Shown: positions 26,008 through 35,460, counted from the first letter of the stretch. The stretch is DNA of 64,000 nucleotides from Brucella tritici (GCF_902825325.1 NZ_CADEAR010000003.1:186001-250000), one strand, 5' to 3'. The notes: a model not told the origin generated them from the sequence alone. A program made the numbers and translations.

Positions 26008-26604
26008 ATGGCCATACAATCCCTGTCGCAAATCAGGTTCCGCAATGCGGCGTGCTTCGTTGCGTTTTTTGCGGCGCTGTTTGTTTCTTTCATCGCTCTG
26101 CCAAATCAGGCCAGAGCACAGAACACATACACTGCCGAGGAAATCGTTGAATCTGGTCACAGGTTCTTCGGGTCGACTTCGGGCGGTATCGCAAGTGCGG
26201 TCGAGAAGGCGTTCCAGAGTTTTGGTCTGCCCAACGGCTATATTCTTGGTGAAGAAGGTTCCGGCGCTTTCATCGGCGGCCTGACCTATGGAGAAGGTAC
26301 GCTCTATACCAAGAATGCAGGCGACCATAAGACTTACTGGCAAGGCCCCTCGCTTGGCTGGGATTTCGGCGGGCAGGGTTCTCGCGTGATGATGCTCGTC
26401 TATAATCTCGACGACATCCAGAACCTTTACGGCCGTTATGCCGGTGTTGCAGGTTCCGCCTATGTCATTGCGGGCGTCGGCTTCAATGTCCTGAAACGCG
26501 AGAACATCATGCTGGTGCCGATTCGCACTGGTGTGGGCGCAAGGCTCGGCGTGAATATCGGTTATCTGAAGCTTTCCGCCGCGCCGACGTGGAATCCGTT
26601 CTAA
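26008..26604 (+). CDS. eipA: DUF1134 periplasmic envelope-integrity protein EipA
   Basis: 198 residues. An N-terminal signal peptide (long basic start, hydrophobic stretch about 14-30, cut after Q-A-R-A) is followed by the DUF1134 beta-barrel domain (FFGSTSGGIASAVEKAF, ILGEEGSGAFIGGLTYGEG). In Brucella EipA is a periplasmic protein needed for envelope integrity and virulence, and its gene is a direct CtrA target. Length, position next to chpT and sequence agree. AAGGA ribosome site before ATG 26008. Confidence 0.92.
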   Translation: MAIQSLSQIRFRNAACFVAFFAALFVSFIALPNQARAQNTYTAEEIVESGHRFFGSTSGGIASAVEKAFQSFGLPNGYILGEEGSGAFIGGLTYGEGTLYTKNAGDHKTYWQGPSLGWDFGGQGSRVMMLVYNLDDIQNLYGRYAGVAGSAYVIAGVGFNVLKRENIMLVPIRTGVGARLGVNIGYLKLSAAPTWNPF

Positions 26605-26725
26605 GGATTAGTTGCGAATAGGTGTCTTTTCAGCCGGTGATTGTTTTTGCTGGCTGGAAAGACGGTCGACTGCGCACTATGAATAGTCAATGCTTGTCTG
26701 AAACCGCTCGGGCCCGTTTGAAACC

Positions 26726-27658
26726 GTGATCCAGTCCGCTCTCTTTTTCATATTCGGCGTTCTTGTGGCGGTTTTCGTCGTGATTCTACTCGGCCCGTCC
26801 GTCTGGCGACGCGCGTTCTTTCTGGCGCGCAGGCAGGTTCAGGCCGAACTGCCTATAACCTTGGCCGAGATTCGCGCTGACCGGGACGGGCTGCGTGCCG
26901 AACACGCCGTTGCGGTCAGCCGGCAGGAACAACTGCTGAAGCTCGAACGTCACAAGAATGCGGAACAGAAGGTGACGCTCGCCCGGCAATATGAAGAGCT
27001 GAAACGCATCCCGCTGCTCGAGGAAAGCCAGGCCGGTATCGAGAAGCAACTTGCAGAGCATGAGCGGGTGACGAAGGAAGCCAATACAGCGCGCGATACA
27101 GCACTTGAAAAGGCAGAAATCCTCCAGGCGGAACTGGAACGGATGCAGAGCCACTACAGCGCGCTCGAGGGATTGGCCGATACCTTGCGTATCGAAATAA
27201 GTGGAAGCGAGACGGAATACAGCCGTCTGACAAACGAGATGACCGAGATGCGTCGAGATCGCAAGGAAGCCGCGGCACGTTACAACGAGGTTTCGACCCA
27301 GTTGACCTCGGCGCAGACGGAGTTGAAAAGCGAAAAGCGACGCAACGGTGAACTGCAGCAAAAGCTTGAGAAACTGATATCCGAGCTTTCTGACGCGCAG
27401 GAAAAAATCGAGCGCTATAGCCGCAAGAATGCTGGCGTGAATGACAGCGCGGATTTCGCTGAAATCGAACGCGAGAATGCTGCGCTTCGTGAAGAAATGG
27501 CTGAGCTTGCCGCTCGCATGGTGGCCGTGACCGCCGAAAAAGAAGGACCAGAATCCCCGATCCATTCAATTCTTGAGGGGGCAGAAAAATCCGGCACAGG
27601 AAAAGGCAAGAAGACCAGTTCCAAAAGCCTGGCACGCCGCATACGCGATTTGCAATAA
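26726..27658 (+). CDS. Membrane-anchored coiled-coil protein
   Basis: 310 residues starting at GTG. One transmembrane helix (about 4-26, ALFFIFGVLVAVFVVILLG) is followed by a long, highly charged coiled coil (about 60-275) and a basic tail (GKGKKTSSKSLARRIRDL). It is 121 bases after eipA in the same direction, and may serve the envelope or cell division. I do not recognise a named family; the form recalls scaffold proteins. The start is the only one that preserves the membrane helix. Confidence 0.78.
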   Translation: MIQSALFFIFGVLVAVFVVILLGPSVWRRAFFLARRQVQAELPITLAEIRADRDGLRAEHAVAVSRQEQLLKLERHKNAEQKVTLARQYEELKRIPLLEESQAGIEKQLAEHERVTKEANTARDTALEKAEILQAELERMQSHYSALEGLADTLRIEISGSETEYSRLTNEMTEMRRDRKEAAARYNEVSTQLTSAQTELKSEKRRNGELQQKLEKLISELSDAQEKIERYSRKNAGVNDSADFAEIERENAALREEMAELAARMVAVTAEKEGPESPIHSILEGAEKSGTGKGKKTSSKSLARRIRDLQ

Positions 27659-27723
27659 ATCTTCTATCTAAAGCGCGTCGCGTTTTATTGTATTCGCGCA
27701 ACACGCTTTAAGCTTTTGTTTTC

Positions 27724-27769
27724 ATGCATGTCTTTATTCCAAACAGGTCCCACTTTTGGAGACATGCAT
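27724..27769. repeat. Short palindromic element, same family as 7643-7686
   Basis: GCATGTCT...CCAAA and TTTGGAGACATGC form the stem. Just before it (27670-27711) AGCGCGT...ACGCTTTA forms a second weak inverted repeat. Lies between convergent genes. Confidence 0.65.
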
Positions 27770-27775
27770 CAGCCG

Positions 27776-28072
27776 CTATTCCTTGCCTAAAACATCGGCC
27801 CAGTCGGGATGGCGCATGGCTTGTGCGTGCATGAAGCTGCAGCGCGGGATAATCTTCCAGCCGCTCCGGCGTGCGTCCAGAACAGCGTTCTTGGCAAGCG
27901 CCTGAGCGATCCCTTTGCCGCGCATCGCATCCGGTACGAAAGTATGGTCGATGGATACCAGGGAAGGGCCGAGCTTCGTATAAGTCATTTCGGCTTCGCT
28001 GCCGTCGAGAACAGCCACATAACGTCCACCGTCAGAGCTGTCTTCCTTGCGAATCTCGATATTCCCGCTCAT
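27776..28072 (-). CDS. YidJ/GCN5-like small N-acetyltransferase
   Basis: 98-residue compact GNAT protein of the PF14542 type. The acetyl-CoA loop is RGKGIAQALAKNAV, and the C-terminal PRCSFMHAQ with a central cysteine is a hallmark of this group. AGGAGG ribosome site sets ATG 28072; longer in-frame starts are not supported. Substrate unknown. It lies between the coiled-coil protein and sciP. Confidence 0.87.
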   Translation of the reverse strand: MSGNIEIRKEDSSDGGRYVAVLDGSEAEMTYTKLGPSLVSIDHTFVPDAMRGKGIAQALAKNAVLDARRSGWKIIPRCSFMHAQAMRHPDWADVLGKE

Positions 28073-28144
28073 GCCATCCTCCTGAACATTGTGTGCCTGG
28101 ATTAACACGCCAAGTTCACAACATAGGAACGGAATGTGCAAATA

Positions 28145-28170
28145 AAAACCGGCCACGTGGGCCGGTTTTC
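28145..28170. terminator. Stem-loop upstream of the GNAT gene, terminator of sciP
   Basis: AAAACCGGCC and GGCCGGTTTT around a short loop. On the minus strand it follows sciP by about 90 bases. Another weaker hairpin, TTCCAAAGC/GCTTTTGGAA, lies at 28227-28256, directly behind the sciP stop. Confidence 0.7.
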
Positions 28171-28260
28171 GATTTGTCAGATCCATCGCGGAAGTTATTG
28201 CTCCGCCTGGTCATGGTACCGTTCTTCCAAAGCTTGTCTTCGCTTTTGGAAAGACAGGCT

Positions 28261-28536
28261 TTAGTGACGATACTGTTGAATTCTGGTGGTCCTGAGGCCG
28301 GCGAGACCATGCTCGTCGATCGAGGATTGCCAGCCAAGGAATTCCTCCACCGTCAATGTATAACGCTGGCATGCCTCCTCAAGGCTTAGAAGCCCGCCGC
28401 GAACAGCAGCGACGACTTCAGCCTTGCGGCGGATGACCCAGCGCCTTGTATTGGCGGGGGGGAGGTCCGCGATGGTCAGCGGGCTGCCATCAGGACCGAT
28501 AACATACTTTATACGCGGTCTTACCAGATCGGTCAT
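28261..28536 (-). CDS. sciP: CtrA inhibitor SciP (DUF1153)
   Basis: 91-residue helix-turn-helix protein. RPRIKYVIGPDGSPLTIADLPPANTRRWVIRRKAEVVAAV and GLLSLEEACQRYTLTVEEFLGWQ are close to Caulobacter SciP. In that organism SciP binds CtrA at DNA and blocks transcription of CtrA targets in part of the cycle. Its own gene is CtrA-activated, and a near-consensus box is seen 58 bases upstream. It is the fourth CtrA-network gene in six kilobases. Confidence 0.95.
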   Translation of the reverse strand: MTDLVRPRIKYVIGPDGSPLTIADLPPANTRRWVIRRKAEVVAAVRGGLLSLEEACQRYTLTVEEFLGWQSSIDEHGLAGLRTTRIQQYRH

Positions 28537-28838
28537 TGTACTCTCTACACAACACTCAAGGACCTAATCGAGTGTGAGACTAGCGTGACAGCTTTAAAAA
28601 TTACCTAAGCAGCTGGTAACGCTCTGGTAACACTTGGAAAAATATCCGTTTTCGCCCTATTGCGGGCATTTTTACGGCGTATAAACCGAAAACTTCACGG
28701 GGAAGTGTGTGTCGCTTGTCGCAATCTGGACAATGATTGCTCTCGGACCCTTGGCAAATTGCCGCACTTTAGCCTATATAAGGCGCAGAAACCTAAATTC
28801 TGAGAAGCAGGGCGCATGCCCGGAAGCTGGAATCAATC
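28537..28838. promoter_or_regulatory. Divergent control region of sciP and mnmA
   Basis: 302 bases. Contains the CtrA-like box at 28594-28608 near sciP, and a repeated CTGGTAACGCTCTGGTAACACT at 28611-28632 (direct repeat CTGGTAAC twice). Nothing else is recognised. Confidence 0.55.
28594..28608 (-). promoter_or_regulatory. CtrA box, one mismatch, before sciP
   Basis: TTAA-N7-CTAA on the plus strand, read as TTAG-N7-TTAA towards sciP. The consensus is TTAA-N7-TTAA. It lies 58-72 bases before the ATG, a usual place for CtrA activation. Confidence 0.55.
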
Positions 28839-30035
28839 ATGAGCCTGAACAGCCTCGATCTGCCGGGAAAGCCGGAAGACACGCGCGTTGTCGTCGCCAT
28901 GTCGGGCGGCGTCGATTCATCTGTTGTGGCCGGGATTCTCAAACGTGAAGGTTACGATGTCGTTGGCGTGACGCTGCAGCTTTACGATCATGGCGCAGCT
29001 GTTCATCGCGCTGGTTCCTGCTGCGCGGGACAGGACATCGAAGATGCCCGCCGCGTTTCGGAAAGCCTCGGCATTCCGCATTATGTTCTCGACTACGAAG
29101 CACGCTTCCGTGAAGCCGTGATCGACCCGTTCGCGAATTCCTACGTTAGCGGCGAAACGCCGATTCCATGCGTTTCTTGCAATCAGACGGTAAAGTTTGC
29201 TGATCTTCTGCAGACCGCGCGTGATCTTGGTGCCGATGCGCTGGCAACGGGACATTATATCCGTAGCCGCGCCAATGGTGCGCACCGCGCGCTTTATCGT
29301 CCGGTCGATACGGATCGTGACCAGAGCTACTTCCTGTTTGCAACCACGCAGGAGCAGATCGACTATCTGCGCTTCCCGCTTGGCCACTTGCCGAAGGCTC
29401 AGGTGCGTGAAATCGCAGAGGAAATGGGCCTGACTGTTGCCAAGAAACAAGACAGCCAGGACATTTGCTTTGTACCGCAGGGCAAATATTCCGACATTAT
29501 CTCCAAGCTGAAGCCGGAAGCGGCCAATCCGGGCGATATTGTCCATATCGATGGCCGCACGCTCGGCCGCCACGACGGTATCGTGCATTACACGGTCGGC
29601 CAGCGTCGCGGTATCGGCGTCGCCACGGGTGAGCCGCTGTATGTCGTCCATCTCGATGCCGCCAATGCGCGGGTTATCGTCGGTCCGCGTGAAGCGCTGG
29701 AAACGCATAAGGTCTTCCTGCGTGACATCAACTGGCTGGGCGATGCGCCGATCGATGATCTGCCGGAAGGTGGAATGGAAGTTTTCGCCAAGGTTCGCTC
29801 TACCCGACCGCCACGCCCGGCCGTACTGCGCCATGCCGATGGCCAGACCTGGGTTGAGCTGATTGACGGCGAAAGTGGTATCGCTCCGGGACAGGCCTGT
29901 GTGCTCTATTCCGATGAAAGCAACACTGCCCGCGTCTTTGGCGGCGGCTTTATTGGCCGTTCGGAACGTGAACCGCAAGCTGAAGAAATGCTGCGCCGTC
30001 TTGTTGCTAACACGGCAAATGCTTCTGCGGCCTGA
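28839..30035 (+). CDS. mnmA: tRNA-specific 2-thiouridylase MnmA
   Basis: 398 residues. Forms 2-thiouridine at wobble U34 of Lys, Glu and Gln tRNAs, using ATP and sulphur relayed by a persulphide protein. The PP-loop SGGVDSSVV is at 22-30. The catalytic cysteine region [12 protein letters not shown] (Cys111, Cys114) and the second cysteine in [13 protein letters not shown] are present. The tail [20 protein letters not shown] and RSTRPPRPA is typical. Divergent from sciP. A strong terminator follows. Confidence 0.95.
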   Translation: MSLNSLDLPGKPEDTRVVVAMSGGVDSSVVAGILKREGYDVVGVTLQLYDHGAAVHRAGSCCAGQDIEDARRVSESLGIPHYVLDYEARFREAVIDPFANSYVSGETPIPCVSCNQTVKFADLLQTARDLGADALATGHYIRSRANGAHRALYRPVDTDRDQSYFLFATTQEQIDYLRFPLGHLPKAQVREIAEEMGLTVAKKQDSQDICFVPQGKYSDIISKLKPEAANPGDIVHIDGRTLGRHDGIVHYTVGQRRGIGVATGEPLYVVHLDAANARVIVGPREALETHKVFLRDINWLGDAPIDDLPEGGMEVFAKVRSTRPPRPAVLRHADGQTWVELIDGESGIAPGQACVLYSDESNTARVFGGGFIGRSEREPQAEEMLRRLVANTANASAA

Positions 30036-30057
30036 TCGTTTTTCTGACTGATGAATG

Positions 30058-30088
30058 AAAAGCGGGCGCGAGAGCGCCCGCTTTTTTT
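30058..30088 (+). terminator. mnmA rho-independent terminator
   Basis: AAAAGCGGGCGC, GAGA loop, GCGCCCGCTTTT then further Ts, 22 bases after the stop. Confidence 0.92.
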
Positions 30089-30243
30089 ATCTGCTCCAGC
30101 TAAATGCTAACTCCTGTAGCCGGTTCCTTCTTTCGAGAGATATGCTCTGGAATTTGAAAGCGATAAACGGGAAGTCAGTTGCACCGGCTGCATCTAAGCT
30201 CATAGTGAGCGGAACTTAAGCTTTGGCTTCAGAGGTTTTGAAG

Positions 30244-31173
30244 ATGGCGGTGCAGAAAATGATGGGATGGAAGGAATGGGCGATGCTCATTATTCTTTCC
30301 GTTCTTTGGGGTGGTTCTTTCTTCTTTAACGGTGTCGCCGTTCGGGAATTGCCGCCTTTTACTATCGTCACGCTCCGAGTCGGGCTGGCTGCGCTCGCTT
30401 TGGTGGTGTTAATTCGGATGATGGGCTTATCGTTACCGAAAGATCGCCGTATATGGTGGGCGTTTTTCGGTATGGGTTTTCTCAATAATCTGCTGCCGTT
30501 CAGTCTCATCGTCTGGGGACAGACCCAGATCGCCAGTGGATTGGCCTCCATCCTCAATGCCACGACACCGCTTTTCGGCGTTATTGTCGCACATTTTCTG
30601 ACGACGGACGAAAAGATCACCGGGAACAAGATTGCCGGTGTTTTGATCGGCTTTTGCGGGGTGGCGATCATGATCGGACCCGATGCCATCAGCGGAATCG
30701 GAGGCAAGCTGTGGCCGCAGCTTGCGATTCTGTGTGCTGCATTCTCCTATTCGTTGGCAGGTATTTTTGGGCGTCGCTTCAAAGCGATGGGAGTAGCGCC
30801 CCTGATAACGGCCACCGGTCAGGTAACGGCAACAACGATCATGCTCATCCCGGTAGCCCTGCTGGTGGATCATCCCTGGACGCTGGCTGCTCCGAGCGCT
30901 GCAGTCTGGGGAGCGTTGGCCGGTATCGCGCTGCTTTCGACAGCACTCGCTTACGTTCTCTTTTTCCGCATTCTGGCGACGGCGGGTGCAGTCAATCTCA
31001 TGCTGGTGACGTTTCTCATTCCGGTCAGTGCGATCCTGCTTGGAGCGCTCTTTCTTGGCGAAACGTTGCAAACCAAGCATTTCATCGGCATGGCAATGAT
31101 CGCAGCAGGTTTGGCAGCCATCGACGGCCGGTTGGTCGCGTTGTCGTTGTCAGGGAAACGAGAAGTCTACTGA
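30244..31173 (+). CDS. EamA-family (DMT) transporter
   Basis: 309 residues with ten hydrophobic segments in two EamA halves (WAMLIILSVLWGGSFFFNGVAVRELP; then LWPQLAILCAAFSYSLAGIFGRRF). Inner-membrane drug/metabolite exporter; substrate unknown. AGAGG ribosome site favours ATG 30244 over a TTG 21 bases upstream. It converges on the methyltransferase gene with a seven-base overlap. Confidence 0.88.
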   Translation: MAVQKMMGWKEWAMLIILSVLWGGSFFFNGVAVRELPPFTIVTLRVGLAALALVVLIRMMGLSLPKDRRIWWAFFGMGFLNNLLPFSLIVWGQTQIASGLASILNATTPLFGVIVAHFLTTDEKITGNKIAGVLIGFCGVAIMIGPDAISGIGGKLWPQLAILCAAFSYSLAGIFGRRFKAMGVAPLITATGQVTATTIMLIPVALLVDHPWTLAAPSAAVWGALAGIALLSTALAYVLFFRILATAGAVNLMLVTFLIPVSAILLGALFLGETLQTKHFIGMAMIAAGLAAIDGRLVALSLSGKREVY

Positions 31174-31994
31174 AACTTGCTGAAACGTGACAAGGCGATG
31201 CCTGATGCAGTTGCAACATTCAGGCTGTCGAACATAGTGGACATCGGAATCTTGGCCGTTTGCAGTTTATGAAGAAGGCGAGGCGGCAATCCTTCACCTT
31301 CTGTGCCAAGCAGGAGTGCGTGGCGATTGTGCTTGGTGGCATCATAGATGCTGAGCGAGGATGACGGACTGAGCGCCAGCAAATTGAACCCGGCATCGCC
31401 CAGTACGGCAATAATTTGATCGATGCTTCCGCCGTGGAAGTAAGGGACCTTTAGCGTTGCGCCGACCGATACGCGAATGGCCTTGCGATAGAGCGGGTCG
31501 CAACAGGTTTCGTCCATGAGCACACAATCGGCTTCAAAAGCGGCTGCGTTGCGAAAGATAGAGCCGACATTGTCGTGATTGGAAATGCCGCACAAAACGA
31601 CAACGAGCGATTTCGTGGGCAGGGCATCCAACATCGCATCGAGGCTCGGCTGTGTCTTGCGACGGCCTATTGCAAGAATACCGCGATGAACGTGAAATCC
31701 TGCGACAGCATCCATAACAGCTTGCGGGGCAGAATAAACAGGAACGTCTGGCGGCAATTGGCTGAGTTGTTCGCTGAGACCCGCAAGCCGGTTCTCCAGA
31801 ACAAGCAGCGATTCGGTCTCGAAGCGCGCCGAAGATGAGAACAGGACGTTCAGAACCACCTTGCCTTCAGCGATAAACCGCTGCTGGCGCCCTACAAGAT
31901 CTTTTTCGCGAATGCTGCGATAGGGGGAAAGGCGGATGTCGTCCGGATCGTCGATCTTCCAGACGCAGCCGTGCGAATGAGAAATTTCGTTCAT
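31167..31994 (-). CDS. SpoU-class (TrmH) RNA ribose methyltransferase
   Basis: 275 residues. The SPOUT knot motifs are seen in GISNHDNVGSIFRNAAAF, SVGATLKVPYF and LLLGTEGEGLP. The N-terminal region (LVGRQQRFIAEGKVVLNVLF) suits substrate-recognition domains of 23S rRNA or tRNA 2'-O-methylases. Target nucleotide not determinable. Stands alone; its stop overlaps the EamA gene from the other strand. Confidence 0.9.
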   Translation of the reverse strand: MNEISHSHGCVWKIDDPDDIRLSPYRSIREKDLVGRQQRFIAEGKVVLNVLFSSSARFETESLLVLENRLAGLSEQLSQLPPDVPVYSAPQAVMDAVAGFHVHRGILAIGRRKTQPSLDAMLDALPTKSLVVVLCGISNHDNVGSIFRNAAAFEADCVLMDETCCDPLYRKAIRVSVGATLKVPYFHGGSIDQIIAVLGDAGFNLLALSPSSSLSIYDATKHNRHALLLGTEGEGLPPRLLHKLQTAKIPMSTMFDSLNVATASGIALSRFSKFQ

Positions 31995-32017
31995 CGCACG
32001 GCTGTGACCTCATGTTG

Positions 32018-32365
32018 TTATGCGTGAGCGACTGCCGCAAGATTGTGTCTGCGCGGCGTTGGACTCATATAGAGACTCGAGAGCGTCGACAACATCAACT
32101 CGATATGCGGCGAAGAGACCATATAGTAGATGGTCTGCGCGTCACGACGGGTTGAAACGAGGTCGAGAGCTCGCAATTTTGCCAGGTGCTGAGACAAAGC
32201 GGATTGGCTAAGATCAATCGCCTTGGCAAGTGCACCTACCGACATTTCATTGTGAAGCAACTTACATAAAATTAGTAATCGCTTATTGTTAGCAAGTGCC
32301 GATAGAAAATCAGCGGCTTGATCTACGTTTTCAATCAAATCAAAGAAAGTATCTTCGTTGCTCAT
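32018..32365 (-). CDS. ArsR-family regulator, HlyU/BigR-like
   Basis: 115 residues. FLSALANNKRLLILCKLLHNEMSVGALAKAIDLSQSALSQHLAKLRALDLV is a clear ArsR fold with a HTH, and RRDAQTIYYMV is the wing. One cysteine, Cys34, stands where BigR/SqrR relatives have their first sulphide-sensing cysteine; the second cysteine is absent. It probably represses its own gene through the inverted repeat about 40 bases upstream. It is adjacent to, but does not share a direction-coupled unit with, the RNA methylase (23-base gap). Confidence 0.87.
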   Translation of the reverse strand: MSNEDTFFDLIENVDQAADFLSALANNKRLLILCKLLHNEMSVGALAKAIDLSQSALSQHLAKLRALDLVSTRRDAQTIYYMVSSPHIELMLSTLSSLYMSPTPRRHNLAAVAHA

Positions 32366-32402
32366 TTGCCGTCATACCCCCGTAAGACTGGACAAAGTTG
32401 AA

Positions 32403-32434
32403 ATATACATGCGAATTTTCATAAGCATGCATAT
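32403..32434. promoter_or_regulatory. Inverted repeat ATATACATGC-N12-GCATGCATAT, ArsR operator candidate
   Basis: Nine of ten positions match in a symmetric pair 38 bases upstream of the ArsR start. ArsR-type repressors bind such 12-2-12-like repeats. Low complexity raises chance matches, but the CATGC ends are specific. Confidence 0.5.
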
Positions 32435-32547
32435 TGAAAATAATACTATATGCCGAATTTGAAAAGCCCTTGCTTATATTCCATCCAGAATAAAGACGTG
32501 CAATTTCGTCCCAAAAAGAATGCGTTTTTGTTTCAGGGGGCTTTATT

Positions 32548-33285
32548 TTACCGTTTGGTCAGTGCTGTAACAGCTTCCCTTACGGAATCAGGGCGCAGCG
32601 GAAACACATAGCGCAGAACGAGGTCGCCATTGGCGATGTCGGCACCATCAGGGTCCAGACCTATCACTTTCTGTTGATCTTTAATAGCGCCTGCTTTCAA
32701 AAGCTGTTGAGCAAGTTGTGTGATGGCTGGTGCGTGGTGGTTGTTCAGCTCGTCGAGTGCGTTTTGTTCGCTTTCAGCGAAATCCGCGCTGATGGAGGCT
32801 TTGCAAAGCAGGTCGTCCCGCGTCAAGTTGAATGCCTTGCCAAATCCGCCATTCAAGCTGGCGCTTTCCAGATCAAGCCGGAAGAATGCGAAATCTCCCA
32901 GATCCACATAGAGCGAACCTTTCGGATTGTGATTGAGATAGCGCTGGCGAATGCGTGGATAGTCTGGTGCCACCTTTTCGACCTTCTGTGCTCTGCAGTG
33001 CAAAGTGACGCGCGGGTGAGCAAGAGGGTCTCCCTTGCCGACTTCACCCAGCAGAAGCGAGCAGGCGGGATTTGCCAGCAGGCCCGGTGTGTGCGCCGCC
33101 AACCCCGAAACGAGGATTAATGGCGTGCCATCTGTGTCCGTCGCAACGGCAACGCGACTTGCAAGCGGCCGACCGGTGGATGCATCGAAGACGGCAATAG
33201 CGCCGTAACGTGATGTTCTCAGCAATGTTTTGGCAAGCTGAATGGCTTCTGGCGTCGTTGGGCGGATTGGATTGGTTTCGGGCAT
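32548..33285 (-). CDS. HugZ-type haem utilisation/pyridoxamine phosphate oxidase-fold protein
   Basis: 245 residues. The split-barrel domain (TLLRTSRYGAIAVFDASTGRPLASRVAVATD...PLILVSGLAAHTPGLLANP) is followed by a C-terminal DUF2470 domain. This two-domain form is that of HugZ, which degrades haem; whether this protein does so is not shown. Start chosen at 33285, at the conserved N-terminus. Adjacent to an ArsR-type gene on the same strand, 180 bases apart. Confidence 0.83.
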   Translation of the reverse strand: MPETNPIRPTTPEAIQLAKTLLRTSRYGAIAVFDASTGRPLASRVAVATDTDGTPLILVSGLAAHTPGLLANPACSLLLGEVGKGDPLAHPRVTLHCRAQKVEKVAPDYPRIRQRYLNHNPKGSLYVDLGDFAFFRLDLESASLNGGFGKAFNLTRDDLLCKASISADFAESEQNALDELNNHHAPAITQLAQQLLKAGAIKDQQKVIGLDPDGADIANGDLVLRYVFPLRPDSVREAVTALTKR

Positions 33286-33687
33286 GTTTGCTGGACTCAA
33301 ATATGACTGATACAATCCACTTAATAATACCCCTGCTTCTAAAGAACCAGCGAATTCGGTGCGATAAATGTGATGATCTGCCGATATTGCGAGCAATTTA
33401 CAATTGATGAAGACGTGTCAGTGTCGCGCCTGAGTCGATGATGCAAAGGTTGCATAACCCTATGCAGGTTTTGCGAATAATATTATAAATCAGAGAGCTT
33501 TAGCGCAATTTTCCGAAATCACGCCAGTTAGTAGAATAAAAATCTAACGAATATGGATATATTCGGTTGAGAATATGAACTGGTTCTAAAAATTGCGCTT
33601 GCAAAGTGACGGTCCACACGTTTCGATAAGCGCAAGCTGCGGGCAATGGGGTGCGCGCGGCATGATTTTCCGTGGAGGCGGACAATA
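33286..33687. other. 402-base stretch upstream of dppA
   Basis: Divergent control region, A/T-rich for this genome. The inverted repeat CGAATAT-GGAT-ATATTCG at 33548-33565 is the only clear element. Confidence 0.5.
33548..33565. promoter_or_regulatory. Inverted repeat CGAATAT-N4-ATATTCG upstream of dppA
   Basis: Perfect seven-base arms, 122 bases before the dppA ATG. Suggests a dimeric regulator or phased hairpin; no regulator is encoded next to it. Confidence 0.35.
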
Positions 33688-35283
33688 ATGAAATTCTATC
33701 AAAAACTCCTGGCAGCAACCGCGCTGGTGGCTCTGATGAGCGGTGCTGCATCGGCAAAGACCTTTGTATATTGCTCGCCGGCTTCGCCTGAAGGCTTTGA
33801 TCCGGCTGCCTATACCGGTGGCGATACGTTCGACGCATCTGCTCATCCGGTCTACAACCGCCTTGCCGAATTCGAAAACGGAACGACGAAAGTTGTGCCA
33901 GGTCTCGCAGAAAGCTGGGATGTTACCGACGACGGTCTGGAATACACCTTCCATCTGCGCAAGGGCGTCAAGTTCCATTCGAACGATTATTTCACGCCGA
34001 CCCGCGATTTCAACGCCGACGACGTGATCTTCTCCTTCGATCGCATGCGCAACAAGGACAATCCTTGGCACCAGTACACCGCTGGCATCACCTACGAATA
34101 TTTCGACAGCATGGAAATGGGTGCCCTGATCAAGGACATCGTCAAGGTTGACGATTACACCGTCAAGTTCGTGCTGAACCGTCCGGAAGCGCCGTTCCTC
34201 GCCAATATCTCGATGCCTTTCGCTTCGATCATTTCGAAGGAATACACCGACAAGCTGGCTGCCGATGGCAAGAAGGACGATCTCAATCAGGTTCCGGTCG
34301 GCACTGGCCCGTTCCAGTTCGTCGCCTACCAGAAGGACGCTGTCGTTCGCTTCAAGGCCAATCCGGACTATTGGGGTGGCAAGCCGAAGATCGACGATCT
34401 CGTCTTCGCAATCACGACCGATCCGGCTGTTCGCGCGCAGAAGCTAAAGGCTGGTGAATGCCACCTGATGTCCTATCCTGCTCCGGCTGACATCAAGGGT
34501 CTTCAGGCTGATTCCAACCTCAAGGTTGACGAACAGGCTGGCCTCAATGTGGCTTACTTCGCGTACAACACGCTGAAGGCACCTTACGACAAGCCGGAAG
34601 TCCGCAAGGCGCTCAACCAGGCTATCAACAAGCAGGCCATCGTCGATGCCGTGTTCCAGGGTCAGGGCCAGGTTGCCAAGAACCCGATCCCGCCAACGAT
34701 GTGGGGCTATAACGACAAGGTCGAGGACGACAAGTACGATCCGGAAGCTGCCAAGAAGGCTCTTGAAGCCGCTGGCGTCAAGGATCTCAAGATGAAGCTG
34801 TGGGCGATGCCTGTCAGCCGTCCGTACATGCCGAACGCTCGTCGTACTGCTGAACTCATGCAGTCCGATCTGGCCAAGGTTGGCGTCAGCGCCGAAATCG
34901 TTTCGATGGAATGGGGTGAATACCTCAAGAAGTCGTCCGACAAGGACCGCGACGGTTCCGTCATCCTCGGCTGGACCGGCGACAATGGCGATCCGGACAA
35001 CTTCATGGGCACGCTTCTCGGCTGCGCCGGCGTTGGCAACAACAACCGCGCCCAGTGGTGCTACAAGCCGTTCGAAGATCTGATCCAGAAGGCCAAGATT
35101 TCGACCAGCCAGGAAGAACGCACCAAGCTTTACGAAGAAGCACAGGTTATCTTCAAGGAGCAGGCTCCTTGGAATACGCTTGCTCACTCGACGGTCTTCG
35201 TGCCGATGTCCGCCAAGGTTACCGGCTTCAAGCAGAGCCCGCTCGGCGATTATCGCTTCGAAGAAGTTGATATTGCTGAGTAA
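33688..35283 (+). CDS. dppA: Dipeptide ABC transporter, substrate-binding protein DppA
   Basis: 531-residue periplasmic protein with signal peptide ([19 protein letters not shown]). The family body is clear: [50 protein letters not shown] and the central YKPFEDLIQ. The GGAGG ribosome site sets ATG 33688. First gene of dppABCDF. A pair of long hairpins separates it from dppB, as expected when the binding protein must be made in excess. Haem or delta-aminolevulinate are also taken by some DppA systems. Confidence 0.93.
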   Translation: MKFYQKLLAATALVALMSGAASAKTFVYCSPASPEGFDPAAYTGGDTFDASAHPVYNRLAEFENGTTKVVPGLAESWDVTDDGLEYTFHLRKGVKFHSNDYFTPTRDFNADDVIFSFDRMRNKDNPWHQYTAGITYEYFDSMEMGALIKDIVKVDDYTVKFVLNRPEAPFLANISMPFASIISKEYTDKLAADGKKDDLNQVPVGTGPFQFVAYQKDAVVRFKANPDYWGGKPKIDDLVFAITTDPAVRAQKLKAGECHLMSYPAPADIKGLQADSNLKVDEQAGLNVAYFAYNTLKAPYDKPEVRKALNQAINKQAIVDAVFQGQGQVAKNPIPPTMWGYNDKVEDDKYDPEAAKKALEAAGVKDLKMKLWAMPVSRPYMPNARRTAELMQSDLAKVGVSAEIVSMEWGEYLKKSSDKDRDGSVILGWTGDNGDPDNFMGTLLGCAGVGNNNRAQWCYKPFEDLIQKAKISTSQEERTKLYEEAQVIFKEQAPWNTLAHSTVFVPMSAKVTGFKQSPLGDYRFEEVDIAE

Positions 35284-35296
35284 AATCTGACAACAC

Positions 35297-35372
35297 GAGT
35301 GTGGTGGATTTGAGGTTCCTATTCTTTGCGTGATATGCGCGTTCAGGAGCCTCAAATCCGTAAACCACACTC
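35297..35372 (+). repeat. Long hairpin between dppA and dppB, first of two
   Basis: GAGTGTGGT and GGATTTGAGGTTCCT on the left pair with the right arm ending ACCACACTC; the right arm carries an extra TTAC-like bulge and one mismatch. Loop about 24 bases. Lies 13 bases after dppA. Confidence 0.8.
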
Positions 35373-35386
35373 GATTCAATTGGTTG

Positions 35387-35460
35387 CTGGTTTGGTTTGA
35401 AACCGAAATTCGCTCACGCCTCGTTCAAGGGGCATGCGAATTTCGGTTTTGCCAAACCAG
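35387..35460 (+). repeat. Long hairpin between dppA and dppB, second of two
   Basis: CTGGTTTGG plus AAACCGAAATTCGC on the left match the complement on the right with a small internal loop; loop about 22 bases. Together with the first it suggests 3'-end protection of the dppA mRNA or partial termination before dppB. Confidence 0.8.
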
